DNA of 64,000 nucleotides from an uncultured Pseudomonas sp. (GTDB lineage Bacteria; Pseudomonadota; Gammaproteobacteria; Pseudomonadales; Pseudomonadaceae): NCBI GenBank assembly GCA_943912755.1, contig CALTWF010000001.1, positions 62,001 to 126,000 of the forward strand, read 5' to 3'. Shown piece by piece: positions 8,695 to 17,900 of this stretch (position 1 is its first letter; each line of letters starts with the position of its first letter). The notes under the pieces were generated by a model. It saw only the letters and a program-made list of their open reading frames with translations, ran no database searches and was not told where the DNA came from. The position numbers and the translations under genes were made by a program.

Positions 8695-9998
8695 GCCGCA
8701 GCCCGTACCTGCGCCACCTGCTGCTGAGCATGGCCACCAAACTGGCGATGATCGCCCTGCGCCTGCTGCGCAACGTGCTCCTGGCGCGCCTGCTCGGGCC
8801 CAGCGAGCGCGGCCTGTTCGCCCTGCTCAGCAGCCTGCCGGACCTGATCGCCGCCGCCACCAGCGGCGGGCTCAACAGCGCCATCGGCTACCAGGCGGCG
8901 CAACAGCGCAACCCCGGCCTGCTGCTGACCCAGGTGCTGGTCTACGGCTGCCTGCTGGCGGGCCTGCTGACCTTGCTGTGCCTGGTGCTCCTGCACAGCC
9001 TCGGTATCCGCCTGGAGGTCACCGAGCAACTCGGCCTGCTGGCCTGGCTGCTGTTGCTGGCGGTGCCACTGAGCGTGCTGAAAAGCGGCCTGCTGACCCT
9101 GCATAACGCCACCGGTGGCGTGGGTGCGTTCAATGCCCTGCGTCTGAGCGAGTCCCTGGCGCCCTTGCTGCTGTTCCTCGCGTTCTACCTGCTGTGGCCC
9201 GAAGCGGCGCTGCCGGCGGCCCTGGCCAGCTGGCTGCTGGGCCTGGGCCTGGTGGTGCTGCTCGGTTTGCTGTGGCTGCGCCGCGGCCACGCGCTACGCC
9301 TGTGCTGGGACCGCAGCGGCCAGCGCGAGCTGCTGGCCTACAGCGCGAAAAGCCATCCGGACCTGCTGTTCCAGCAGGTGATCCTGCGCTCGGACTACCT
9401 GTTCATCAGCGCCCTGCTCGGCAGCACCGCCCTCGGCCACTACGCCATGGCCAGCGCCGCCGCCGAGCTGCTGCTGATCATCCCCGAGGCGGTGACCACG
9501 CCGCTGATGAAGCGCCTGCTGCAACAGGATGCCGGCATGCACCAGCTGACCCCGCTGGCCCTGCGCCTGACCGCCACGGTGATGCTCGGCGCCTGCCTGG
9601 GCATGGCGCTGATCGGCGAGTGGCTGATCGTCACCCTGTTCGGCGCGGCCTACCAGCCCGCCTACCCGGCCTTGCTGGCACTGCTGCCGGGGCTGTTCGG
9701 CCTGTGCTACGCGAGCATCCTGCGCCTCGACCTGCTGGGCAAGCACCGCCCCGGCAGCGTGTCGCTGATGATGGGCGCCGGCGCGGCACTCAACCTGCTG
9801 CTCAATGTGCTGCTGATCCCTCGCCATGGCATCGTCGGCGCGGCGCTGGCCTCGTCCATCGCCTATCTGGCGGTGACCCTGGCCATGCTGGTGCTGTATT
9901 GCCGGCTCAGCGGCGTGGCCTGGTGGCGGGTATTGATCGTGCTGCCCGCCGACCTGCTGCCGCTGCGCCGCATGCTGCCCGGGAGGGTTGCCGGATGA
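8691..9998 (+). CDS. Wzx-type polysaccharide flippase
   Basis: Oligosaccharide flippase of 435 aa, MOP superfamily. It has about 12-14 hydrophobic segments, an N-terminal amphipathic start 'LLLSMATKLAMIALRLLRN' and the common 'LLGPSERGLFALLSSL' first loop. It would flip the lipid-linked repeat unit across the inner membrane before Wzy polymerisation. ATG 8691 overlaps the deacetylase stop (ATGA) and has GGAGGCC upstream; an earlier in-frame start at 8583 lies inside the deacetylase gene and is not used. Confidence 0.88.
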   Translation: MSRSPYLRHLLLSMATKLAMIALRLLRNVLLARLLGPSERGLFALLSSLPDLIAAATSGGLNSAIGYQAAQQRNPGLLLTQVLVYGCLLAGLLTLLCLVLLHSLGIRLEVTEQLGLLAWLLLLAVPLSVLKSGLLTLHNATGGVGAFNALRLSESLAPLLLFLAFYLLWPEAALPAALASWLLGLGLVVLLGLLWLRRGHALRLCWDRSGQRELLAYSAKSHPDLLFQQVILRSDYLFISALLGSTALGHYAMASAAAELLLIIPEAVTTPLMKRLLQQDAGMHQLTPLALRLTATVMLGACLGMALIGEWLIVTLFGAAYQPAYPALLALLPGLFGLCYASILRLDLLGKHRPGSVSLMMGAGAALNLLLNVLLIPRHGIVGAALASSIAYLAVTLAMLVLYCRLSGVAWWRVLIVLPADLLPLRRMLPGRVAG

Positions 9999-11920
9999 GA
10001 GCCCCGGGCGCCCTGCTCGCCGGCCTGCTGTGCTGCGGCCTGGCCAATGCCGCGCAGCTGCGCTGGCCGGATATCCGCGACGGCGCGCTGTACCTGACGC
10101 CCGGGCGCAGCGACACCCTGCAACTGGACTGGGTCGGCGCCTGGCAAGCCAACGCCAACCCGGAGCAGGTGTTTCTCCTCGACGGCCAGGGGCGCCTGGC
10201 GGCCCGCCGCGATATCGCCGCCAGCGAAGTGCGCGGCCGGCAGCAATGGCCGCTGCGCAGCGGCCATGGCAGCTACCGCCTGGAAATCCCCGGCTACAGC
10301 TTCCGCCGCTACCGCCCGGTGTTCAGTGACGGCACCGGCGCCCAGTTCGCCCCGGCCAAGGTGCATTTCAGTCTTCAGGTGGACAGCAATACCACCCTGT
10401 ATTTCCGCGTCGGTGCCGGCGAGGAGGCGGTGCTGGCCGGCAAATACTACGGCGGCGTCAGCGGCCTGCGCGCGGTGCGCCTCGACGATGGCAAGGCCCT
10501 GAGCCTGGTGCTGGCCGGGCAACCGGCGTACTGGCAGTACCAGCAACTCAGCCTGCCGGTCAGCGCCCAGGCGCAGACCTGGCGCCTGGAACTGCAAGGG
10601 CGCGGCAAGGCGGCGTTCTGGCTGGACGGTACGGCCAACCTGTTCGCCCAACGCGTCGAGGACCTGCAACCGCTGCAGGAACAGCCCGGCACGGTGGAGC
10701 TGCGCCTGGGCGCCAAACACCTGGGGCCCACGGCGAAACTGGGGCTGAACCTGCCCTACCTGGTGCCGCCCGCCGCCAGCCATGCCGTGCTGGATGCGCT
10801 GAAACCACAGGCGGCGGGGTTCTACAGCTTCGTCGATGTGCTGGCACGCCAGCCCGATTACGAAAGCGCGTTCCGCCGCCTGTACCGCGAACGCTTTGCC
10901 ATCCACGACGACATCACCCTTCTCGCCGCCACTGGCCGGCGCGCCGACCTCGCTGATGACAGCGAAAGCCGCCAGGGCCTGGATGCCTGGCTGGCGGCCA
11001 GTGTCGCCCTCGGCGACGGCGGCCGGCACTACCTCGCCTTTGCCGACGAGCCCAATCTCAACTACGCCCGCTACGAGGACTTCCGCGCCTTCTTCGCCAA
11101 GCGCCTGCAGCAGGTCGAGGACTACGCCGGGGCCCGCGAAGCCGGGGTGCGCATCGCCGTGCCGGCCAGCTCGCGGCTGGTCAACGGGCCGCTGGCCGAA
11201 CACAGCGCCGAGCGCCGCGGACTGGACTGGGCCAAGCGCCTGCTCGACGAATTCGGCCCGCGCATCGATGCCCTGGCCTGGCATGAATGGATGGTCCGCG
11301 ACCTGCTGGCGACCCGGGTCTACCGCGACCAGGTGCGCCAGGCGGCCGGGCTGGTCGGCCTGGATCAGCGCGGCCGGCCACGCAAGGCGCTACTGCTGGA
11401 CCAGACCAATCTGTCCAGCGGTTCGAGCCTGAGCCTGTACGAACAGGACGGCCACAACGGTGCGCTGTGGTGGGCCTCGGTGGCGATCAATGCCAGCGCC
11501 GACGGCCTGCTGGACATGCTCAACTGGTTCCAGGCCGCCGACGAGCCGGAATACCCCAAGGGCCTGCTGCGGGTGCTCGGGCCACGCCGGTTCGAACTCA
11601 AGCCGGTGGGCCTGGCCCAGCAGTTCATCCAGCAGCACTGGCTGGACGAGGTGGTGCAACTGGACAACGACGCCTTCGAGGTGGACGCCCTGGCCATGGC
11701 CCGCGGCCCGGCGCGCAGCCTGCTGGGGGTGAACAAGAGCGCGCGGCGCCAGCAGGTGCGCCTCGACGCTGGCGCCCGGCAATGCCCGGCGCAACCCGAA
11801 TTGACCTTCTTCGGACCCGACCACCAGCCGCGCAAGGCCGAACTGGCCTGCCGTGGCGGGCGCCTCGGGTTCGAGTTGCCAGGGCAGACGATCTTCGCCC
11901 TGAGCTGGAACGCGTCGTGA
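9995..11920 (+). CDS. Secreted protein with a putative clan GH-A-like glycosidase domain
   Basis: 641-aa exported protein with a signal peptide (residues 1-20, cleavage near ANA-AQ). Residues about 20-260 look like beta-rich carbohydrate-binding modules. From about 260 a TIM-barrel-like region begins ('AGFYSFVDVLARQ'), with 'FADEPNLNYARYEDF', resembling the acid/base Glu of clan GH-A enzymes (xEPN), and a later 'IDALAWHEWMV'. A short beta-rich tail follows. By analogy with polymer-editing hydrolases of alginate and Psl clusters, it could trim the polysaccharide in the periplasm. The family is not firmly recognised; the hydrolase reading is inference. ATGA overlap with the flippase. Confidence 0.6.
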   Translation: MRAPGALLAGLLCCGLANAAQLRWPDIRDGALYLTPGRSDTLQLDWVGAWQANANPEQVFLLDGQGRLAARRDIAASEVRGRQQWPLRSGHGSYRLEIPGYSFRRYRPVFSDGTGAQFAPAKVHFSLQVDSNTTLYFRVGAGEEAVLAGKYYGGVSGLRAVRLDDGKALSLVLAGQPAYWQYQQLSLPVSAQAQTWRLELQGRGKAAFWLDGTANLFAQRVEDLQPLQEQPGTVELRLGAKHLGPTAKLGLNLPYLVPPAASHAVLDALKPQAAGFYSFVDVLARQPDYESAFRRLYRERFAIHDDITLLAATGRRADLADDSESRQGLDAWLAASVALGDGGRHYLAFADEPNLNYARYEDFRAFFAKRLQQVEDYAGAREAGVRIAVPASSRLVNGPLAEHSAERRGLDWAKRLLDEFGPRIDALAWHEWMVRDLLATRVYRDQVRQAAGLVGLDQRGRPRKALLLDQTNLSSGSSLSLYEQDGHNGALWWASVAINASADGLLDMLNWFQAADEPEYPKGLLRVLGPRRFELKPVGLAQQFIQQHWLDEVVQLDNDAFEVDALAMARGPARSLLGVNKSARRQQVRLDAGARQCPAQPELTFFGPDHQPRKAELACRGGRLGFELPGQTIFALSWNAS

Positions 11921-11966
11921 AGCCTGCGACGCCGATCACCCGCCTTGCCCGCTCCAGGAGGCAATC

Positions 11967-12656
11967 ATGCGTGTACTGAACCAGCTGCAAACCCACATCA
12001 GGCACAAAGGACTGCGCTCGGCCCTGAACACCGCCTTCCGGCACTACGTGTTCTATCACTGGGAACTGCTCTGGATGGAGCGCGACCTGGTCAGCCCCGT
12101 TCCGCCGCATAACCTCAAGTCCAGCCCGCCGACCCACAGCGAGCTGATTACCCTGCACAACATCCATGCCTTCGCCCGCTACTTCGGCGACCGCCTGGAA
12201 ACCATGCGCGAGCTGGTGGCCGAAGGGCATACCGGGATCATCCACCGCGACCCCGAGGGCCATGTGGTGGCCTTTATCTGGGGCTGCCCGCAGGACTATC
12301 ACGACCATCATTTCTATGGCTGCCGCTTCCCGGTCAAGGCCGGCGAATTCTTCGAGTTCGGCGGCGAACTGACCCGCGCCTACTGGGGCACCACGCTGTC
12401 GGTGGACCTGCAACTGGACCTGTGGAAAGCCATGAGCAAACAGGGCTGCGACAAAGTGGTGGATGTCTGCGAGAGCCACAATATCCCGGCGCTGAAACTG
12501 CACCTGCGCATGGGCTACGCCGAGCAGCACCGGGTCACCCATGTGTACTGCCTGTTCGGCCGCTGGAAGTTCTTCCGGCAAAGCCGCTACGAGGGCTCGC
12601 GCCTGGCCGCCCTGCACAAGCCGACGGCCGCCCCGGCGGCCGTGGGAGCCGCCTGA
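11967..12656 (+). CDS. GNAT-like acyltransferase of the exopolysaccharide operon
   Basis: 229-aa protein, soluble apart from a possible membrane-proximal N-terminus. The C-terminal half has the GNAT pattern: 'CDKVVDVCESHNIPALKLHLRMGYAEQHRVTHVY' resembles the end of a GNAT fold where a residue gains entry by 'N..A..ly..lGF'. The start is ATG after CCAGGAGG, 46 nt beyond the glycosidase gene. It probably acylates a sugar or another operon product; donor and acceptor cannot be seen. Confidence 0.65.
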   Translation: MRVLNQLQTHIRHKGLRSALNTAFRHYVFYHWELLWMERDLVSPVPPHNLKSSPPTHSELITLHNIHAFARYFGDRLETMRELVAEGHTGIIHRDPEGHVVAFIWGCPQDYHDHHFYGCRFPVKAGEFFEFGGELTRAYWGTTLSVDLQLDLWKAMSKQGCDKVVDVCESHNIPALKLHLRMGYAEQHRVTHVYCLFGRWKFFRQSRYEGSRLAALHKPTAAPAAVGAA

Positions 12657-13810
12657 TGGGCCTGCGCCTGAGCTGGTTGACGACGCTGCACGCGCCAGGC
12701 TTTCCCGAGCAGGACTACGAGGCCCTGCGCCAGCGCCTGGCCCAGTCCACGCCGTTCAATGGCCTGGCCTGGCTGCGCGCGGCCGAGGCGGCGCTGCAAC
12801 CGGGACAAAGCCTGCATGTACTGCTCGGCCACGACGGCGAGCGCCTGTGCCTGTGCCTGCCGCTGCTGCGCATGCCGCTGCGGGCCGGGCTGCCGGGCTT
12901 CGTGGTGCTGCGTCATCTGGGCTGGCCGCTGAGCGATCGCATCGGCCTGATGGTCGACCTGGCCGAGCAGGATGCGCCACGGGTACTGCAGGCCATCCGC
13001 CGGCACCTGCCCCATGCCCTGCTGCAGCTCAACGAGCTGACCGCCGGCGAGCCCTGGCTGCTGCGCTGGAGCTGGCACTGTTCCACCCATGAACGGCGCC
13101 GGGTGTGCAATGTGCCGGTGCATTGGCTGAGCGACGCGGACCGCCAGGAAGTCAGTGGCGATCCGCGCTACAAGCTGCGCCGCGCGCGCAAGCGCATCGC
13201 TGCCTGCGGCGCCCGGGTGCAGCGGGTGCGAGCCGATGCCGGGAATATCGATGGCTGGCTGCAGCGCATCGCCGCCGTCGAGGATGCCAGCTGGAAAGGC
13301 GACGATGGGGTCGGCATCTTCAGCACCCCGTCGTCGCGCGCCTGGATGTTCCAGGCCCTGGCCGCCCTCGCCGCCGAGGACCGCCTGCGCCTGGTGGTGC
13401 TGGAGCTGGATGGCGAGTGCATCAGCTACCGCCTCGGCCTGCTGGAACGCGGCCGGCTGTACGACTACAACCTGGCGTTCCTGCCGGCCCATGCCGATCT
13501 GGGCAGCGGCCGGGTGCTGCTGCAGGAATGGATCGACTGGGGCCTGGACGAAGGCTGGCAGTGGATCGACGCCTCGCGGGTCAGCCTGGAGAACTCCAGT
13601 CATCAGTTGCACGAGCGCATGACCGGCCAGATCGAACATCTGCGCCATGCTTTCTACAGCTGGCGGCCTTCCGGCCTGTGCCTTGGCCTGGCCTTGCGCC
13701 TGTGGCGGCGTTGCCGGCCCTGGTTGCGCCCGGGCAATGCCGCGGTCGCCGACAAGTCCACCCCCCGCCCTTCACTTGCAGGAGCTGCACAATGTCCTTC
13801 CAGGTCATAG
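12656..13810 (+). CDS. FemAB/CelD-like GNAT acyltransferase
   Basis: 384-aa protein with two GNAT-like halves, as in the BcsL/CelD and FemAB-like proteins that accompany extracellular polysaccharide clusters. 'LRRARKRIAACGARVQRV' followed by 'WLQRIAAVEDASWKG' matches the family's central region, and 'LYDYNLAFLPAHADLGSGRVLLQ' matches the CoA-binding half. The start ATG overlaps the stop of the previous gene by one base, so the two acyltransferases are translationally coupled. The last ~20 residues overlap the start of the YdjC gene. Confidence 0.72.
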   Translation: MGLRLSWLTTLHAPGFPEQDYEALRQRLAQSTPFNGLAWLRAAEAALQPGQSLHVLLGHDGERLCLCLPLLRMPLRAGLPGFVVLRHLGWPLSDRIGLMVDLAEQDAPRVLQAIRRHLPHALLQLNELTAGEPWLLRWSWHCSTHERRRVCNVPVHWLSDADRQEVSGDPRYKLRRARKRIAACGARVQRVRADAGNIDGWLQRIAAVEDASWKGDDGVGIFSTPSSRAWMFQALAALAAEDRLRLVVLELDGECISYRLGLLERGRLYDYNLAFLPAHADLGSGRVLLQEWIDWGLDEGWQWIDASRVSLENSSHQLHERMTGQIEHLRHAFYSWRPSGLCLGLALRLWRRCRPWLRPGNAAVADKSTPRPSLAGAAQCPSRS

Positions 13811-14595
13811 TCAACGCCGACGATTTCGGCCTCAGCGAAGCCACCAACGCGGTGATCCTGCGCGCCTTCCACAGCGGCCTGATCAGTTCGGCCACGGCCA
13901 TGGCCAACATGCCGGCATTCCGCAATGCCTGTGCCCTGGCCCGGCAGCAGCCGATGCTGCGCGGGCGGGTCGGGCTGCATTTCAACCTCAGCCATGGCCG
14001 GCCGTTGAGCGAGGCGATCCGCGAACAGCCGCTGTTCTGCAATGACGCGGGCGAGTTCGAGTTTCGCCTGTCGCGCAAGAGCCTCTGGCTACCCCGGCGC
14101 ACGCGGCAGGCGGTGGAGCAGGAACTGGCGGCGCAGTGGCAGCACTGCCTGAGCCTGGGCCTGCTGCCCAGCCACCTGGACTCGCACCAGCACGTGCACA
14201 ACATCTGGCCCATCGGTGAAATCGTCGCCCGCTTCGCCGCTCGCGAAGGCGTGCCGGTGCGCCTGGCGCGCAACCTCGGGCACAACATCGGCGCCGGCAA
14301 GCGCCTGTTCAAGACCCTGCTCAACCGCCGCCTGCGCCAATTGGCCGGAGCCTGCGCCGATCATGTCTGTACCCCGGTGGACCTGCGCGACGGCCTGGCC
14401 CCCCGCACCGGGGTGCTGGAAGTGGTGGTCCACCCCAGCGCCCTGGGCCATGCGGATTTCGGCGACGCCTACCTGGCGGCCGGCGAGTCGCTGCTCGACC
14501 TGCTGGAACAGCGGCTGCCGGAGGTGCGGCGGGTGGAGTATGGCGTCGTAGGTGGGCGCCAGGCTTATCGTCGAACACCTCTCGAGCAGAGGTAG
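13792..14595 (+). CDS. YdjC/ChbG-type carbohydrate deacetylase
   Basis: 267-aa protein of the YdjC/HpnK family of metal-dependent deacetylases. Motifs are 'VNADDFGLSEATNAVI' near the start (DD metal ligands) and 'HLDSHQHVHN' (His ligands). The start ATG after GCAGGAGC lies inside the last 19 nt of the acyltransferase gene. It gives the operon a second deacetylase of a different fold. The extreme C-terminus (after 'VEYGVVG') reads through a palindromic 'cctct-cgagc-agagg' sequence and is probably not part of the enzyme fold. Last gene of the operon. Confidence 0.82.
   Translation: MSFQVIVNADDFGLSEATNAVILRAFHSGLISSATAMANMPAFRNACALARQQPMLRGRVGLHFNLSHGRPLSEAIREQPLFCNDAGEFEFRLSRKSLWLPRRTRQAVEQELAAQWQHCLSLGLLPSHLDSHQHVHNIWPIGEIVARFAAREGVPVRLARNLGHNIGAGKRLFKTLLNRRLRQLAGACADHVCTPVDLRDGLAPRTGVLEVVVHPSALGHADFGDAYLAAGESLLDLLEQRLPEVRRVEYGVVGGRQAYRRTPLEQR
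14579..14593 (+). repeat. Small palindrome at the end of the polysaccharide operon
   Basis: CCTCT-CGAGC-AGAGG inverted repeat spans the last codons of the YdjC-type gene. It lies within a longer stretch where GTAGGTGGGCGCC (14549 on) is mirrored by GCTCCTAC (from about 14600), reminiscent of a REP element that has been read into the coding end. No clear T-run follows, so terminator function is uncertain. Confidence 0.35.
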
Positions 14596-14665
14596 ACGCA
14601 GCTCCTACCGGGATCGCGTCAAATATGCGGTTTGTATCAACAGAAATGGGGGGCCCCCACGCTTC

Positions 14666-14857
14666 TCACTCCTCCCCCACCTTGGGAAATCGCCGGCAGC
14701 TCTTGCGCTCGGCCATCTGCCGGTCGGTCGGGCGCTCGTCGACGAAACGCGTCGTGCGGTCGCTGTAGATTTCCAGGAAGCCCCAGCGCAGGTCGGCTTC
14801 GGTCTGTCCGGGCTTGGGCGGTTCGAACCACCAGACTTCACGGCTGATCATCTCCAT
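14666..14857 (-). CDS. Small hypothetical protein (63 aa)
   Basis: 63-aa, charged soluble protein beginning MEMISREVWWFEPPKPG; it has an aromatic start and a basic C-terminus (KSCRRFPKVGEE). The chosen ATG has GCCGAGGAG just upstream; an upstream extension to 102 aa lacks such a site. It lies alone between the polysaccharide operon and the LRR gene, convergent with the former. No family recognised. Confidence 0.55.
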   Translation of the reverse strand: MEMISREVWWFEPPKPGQTEADLRWGFLEIYSDRTTRFVDERPTDRQMAERKSCRRFPKVGEE

Positions 14858-14976
14858 GGCATGGCTCCTCGGCAGTGGCTTCCCGTCACTATAGTCGCGC
14901 CCGGCGATAACTATCTGCCACCGGCGCCCCGGTGCAAGGGTGTGTGCTTGCGCTCCTTTCACATGGAGTGCCACTT

Positions 14977-17900
14977 ATGTCTCTCAACACTTCGCCCTTA
15001 CCCTCTTCCCACGACCTGCTGGTCAAGGAGCGCCTGCCCGGCTGGCTATCCGACCTGAAGCCGCAGCAACTGGCGCGCCTCAAGCATCTCGACGATTACT
15101 CCAACAGCACCTGGGCCCAAGGCGCCTCGGCAGCGGAGCGCCTGGCCCTCGACCAGGCACAATCCCGTGTTCGTGCGGTCACCTGCGAGCTCGCCCGGGC
15201 TACCGCCGGCCTGCTCAATGTCACGGCCTACGCCGGGCCGCGGCTAACCCGGCGACTTCAGCAGCAGTTCGGCCTGGAAGGCGAACTGGGCACGATGAGC
15301 TTCGTGCGCTTCAGCCGCGACTGGGACTGGCATTACCTGTCCACCCAGCTCAACCACCGCATCGAACCCCTGCTCCAGGCGGCCTTGCAGAACTTCGAGA
15401 AGAACGCGGAGATGCAGCCGGAGTCGGTGGCGATCAACGGTGAATTCCAGGTCACCTCGCATAACGGCTATCCCCGCTATCACTACCGGCGCCTGCCCTT
15501 CAGCGCCGCCCAGTTCGCCGCGCATTGCCACGATCTCGACCTCGGCAAGGGCTATCAGCAGCACCTCAACGACATATTCGCTCGCGAGCCGGTGCGCACC
15601 CTGGCGATCCGCGCACGCCGCGAGCAGTTCGGCCTGGACCTGCTGGTGGCCAGCCTGCGCACGCCGCATCCGGATCACCAACTCCTCGATGCCCTGCTCA
15701 CGCCAGGCCGGCGGGCAGGCCATCCACGTTGCCAGCGGTTCAGCCTGTTCGGCGTCGATGTCCTCGACACCCTGGTGATCCACCCGGCCGCCGATCGCCC
15801 GTCGGTGTTCCTCTACCTGCCCGGCATGCCGCAGCCGCTGGTGCGCCACGCCAGCATCGGCGACTGCCAGCGCGCATTGCTCGGGCAGTTGTGCCAACCG
15901 GCGTTTCGCCAGCGCTTCTACACCTTTATCCAGCAGGACAAGGTGGAGCATTTCGCCAGTGTCCTGCAGCGCAACCTGAGCGGGCAGACCCTGGCCAGCG
16001 AGCGCGACAGCCCGTGGAATGCCCCGGCGGATACCGACCTGCACTGGGTCGGTACGACCATCGACGGTGAGCTGTTCGCCTACCTGCAGGACCGTCATCA
16101 TCGGCGCCTGCTCAACGAGGCGCGGATGCTCGCCGTGCCCAGCGCCGAGGTCGACGAGGAAGCACGCCAGCGGCGCATTCGCTACTGGGAGTCGGTGGGA
16201 CTGGACGTGCTGGGCGTGGCTGCGTTCTTCATTCCTGCCGCCGGCAGCCTGATGGCGGTGGTGTTCGCCGCGCAGATCCTCGGCGAAATCTATGAAGGCG
16301 TGGAGGCCTGGGAGCAAGGCGATATCGACGGCGCCCTGGAACATGCCAAGGGCGTGGCACTGAATATCGCCGTGGCCGCCGTGACCGGCGCGGCACTGCA
16401 CTACACCGGCAAACTCGGCAGCAAGCTGGTCGAAGTGCTCCGCCCCGATGGCACGCCACGCCTGTGGAATGGCGACCTGACACCATACCGCGTGGAAGCT
16501 CCGCTCAAGGCCGAGCGCAACGCCCTCGGCCTGCTGCACAGCGACGGCAAGCACTATCTCGAATTCGATGATGCGCACTTCGAGCTGCAAGCCCACGAGG
16601 ACGGCCAGCGCTGGCGCATCCGCCACCCGTCCAATCCCGACGCCGTGCAGCCGCTGCTGGAGCACAACGGCGAAGGCGCCTGGGTCGGCGCCCACGAGCG
16701 CCCCCTGGAATGGTCGCGGCAGACCCTGCTGCGCCGCCTCGGCCGCAAGGTCGCGGACTACGACGACGAGGAACTGGAGATCGCCAGCCGCATCAGCGAC
16801 ACCCGGCGTGATGCCTTGCTGGAGGTCTACCTCAAGCAGGCGCCGATACCCGAGCGACTGCTGGCGACCCTGCAACGGGTCCGTGCCGGGCTCCCTGCCG
16901 CGGATCCCCTGGAGGGCGTGTTCGAAGGCGTCTACCTGCCCCGGCGCGCCACCCCTTCCAGCGAACGCCTGGCCCTGCTGGGCGTGGAACAGCAGCCCGG
17001 CTGGCCTGGCGACTGCACCCTGGAACTGCGCCGCGGTGATCGCTCCGGTCCCCTGCTGGAGCGCGCCGGCGAGCGTTCTGCCGGCGATGTGCGGTTGATC
17101 CTGAAAGTCCCCGGCGGTTACCGCGCAATGCTCGGCGAGCAAGCGCTGGTCGAAGATCTGTTCGAGGCCATGAAGCAAAGCGTTCCCGAACTGGCACAGA
17201 CACCGCGCGAGCTGAAGGACGCGATCGTCGACCAGGCCCGGCGTACCCCCGAGCGTACTCGCGCGCTGGTCTGGTCCGCACACAGCGGCGGCTGGCGCGA
17301 CGAAGGCCGGCTGCTGGGCGGTGCCGACGCGCCGCCGGCCGCGGAGAGCTACCCGCGGCCGGGGCCGGCGGGCGATCCGCTACGCAGCCGCTATCGCCGG
17401 CTCTTCCCCAACGCCACCGACCAGGACGTGAGCAACGCGCTCAGCGCCTGGCGCGAGGCCGGCGAGGCGCCGCACATGGAACTGCGGGCGCTGGAGCGGC
17501 AGCTCGAATACCTGCGTACCAGCCTCGGCCAATGGGCTGCCAACAACCCGCTGCGAACCGTGGCCCGGGACGCGCTGATCCGCTGCTGGCAGCGCAACCA
17601 GCTGAATCCGAGCGAGCTGGACCTGTCCTCGATGGGCCTGGATGACGAGGATCTGCTGACCCTGCCGCACCTGGCGGGTGGTTTCGCCCATGTCGAGGAA
17701 CTGAACCTGGGCTCCAATCCCCTGCGCAGCATTCCGCACTTGCTGGTCAACCAGTTGCCGGCGATGAACGCACTGTTCGCCAGCGCCCTGGAGCTGCGCC
17801 ATCTGCCGACCGGACTTACCCCCGGCCTTAAGGTCCTGGAACTGACCGACAACAACATCGTCTGGTCGTCGATTTCCCAGAGCGCCCTGGCCGAATACCC

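Noticed and set aside
9194..9994. N-terminal extension of the secreted glycosidase-like protein
   Set aside because: It overlaps the flippase gene in another frame. ATG 9995 gives a clean signal peptide and the ATGA overlap found throughout the operon.
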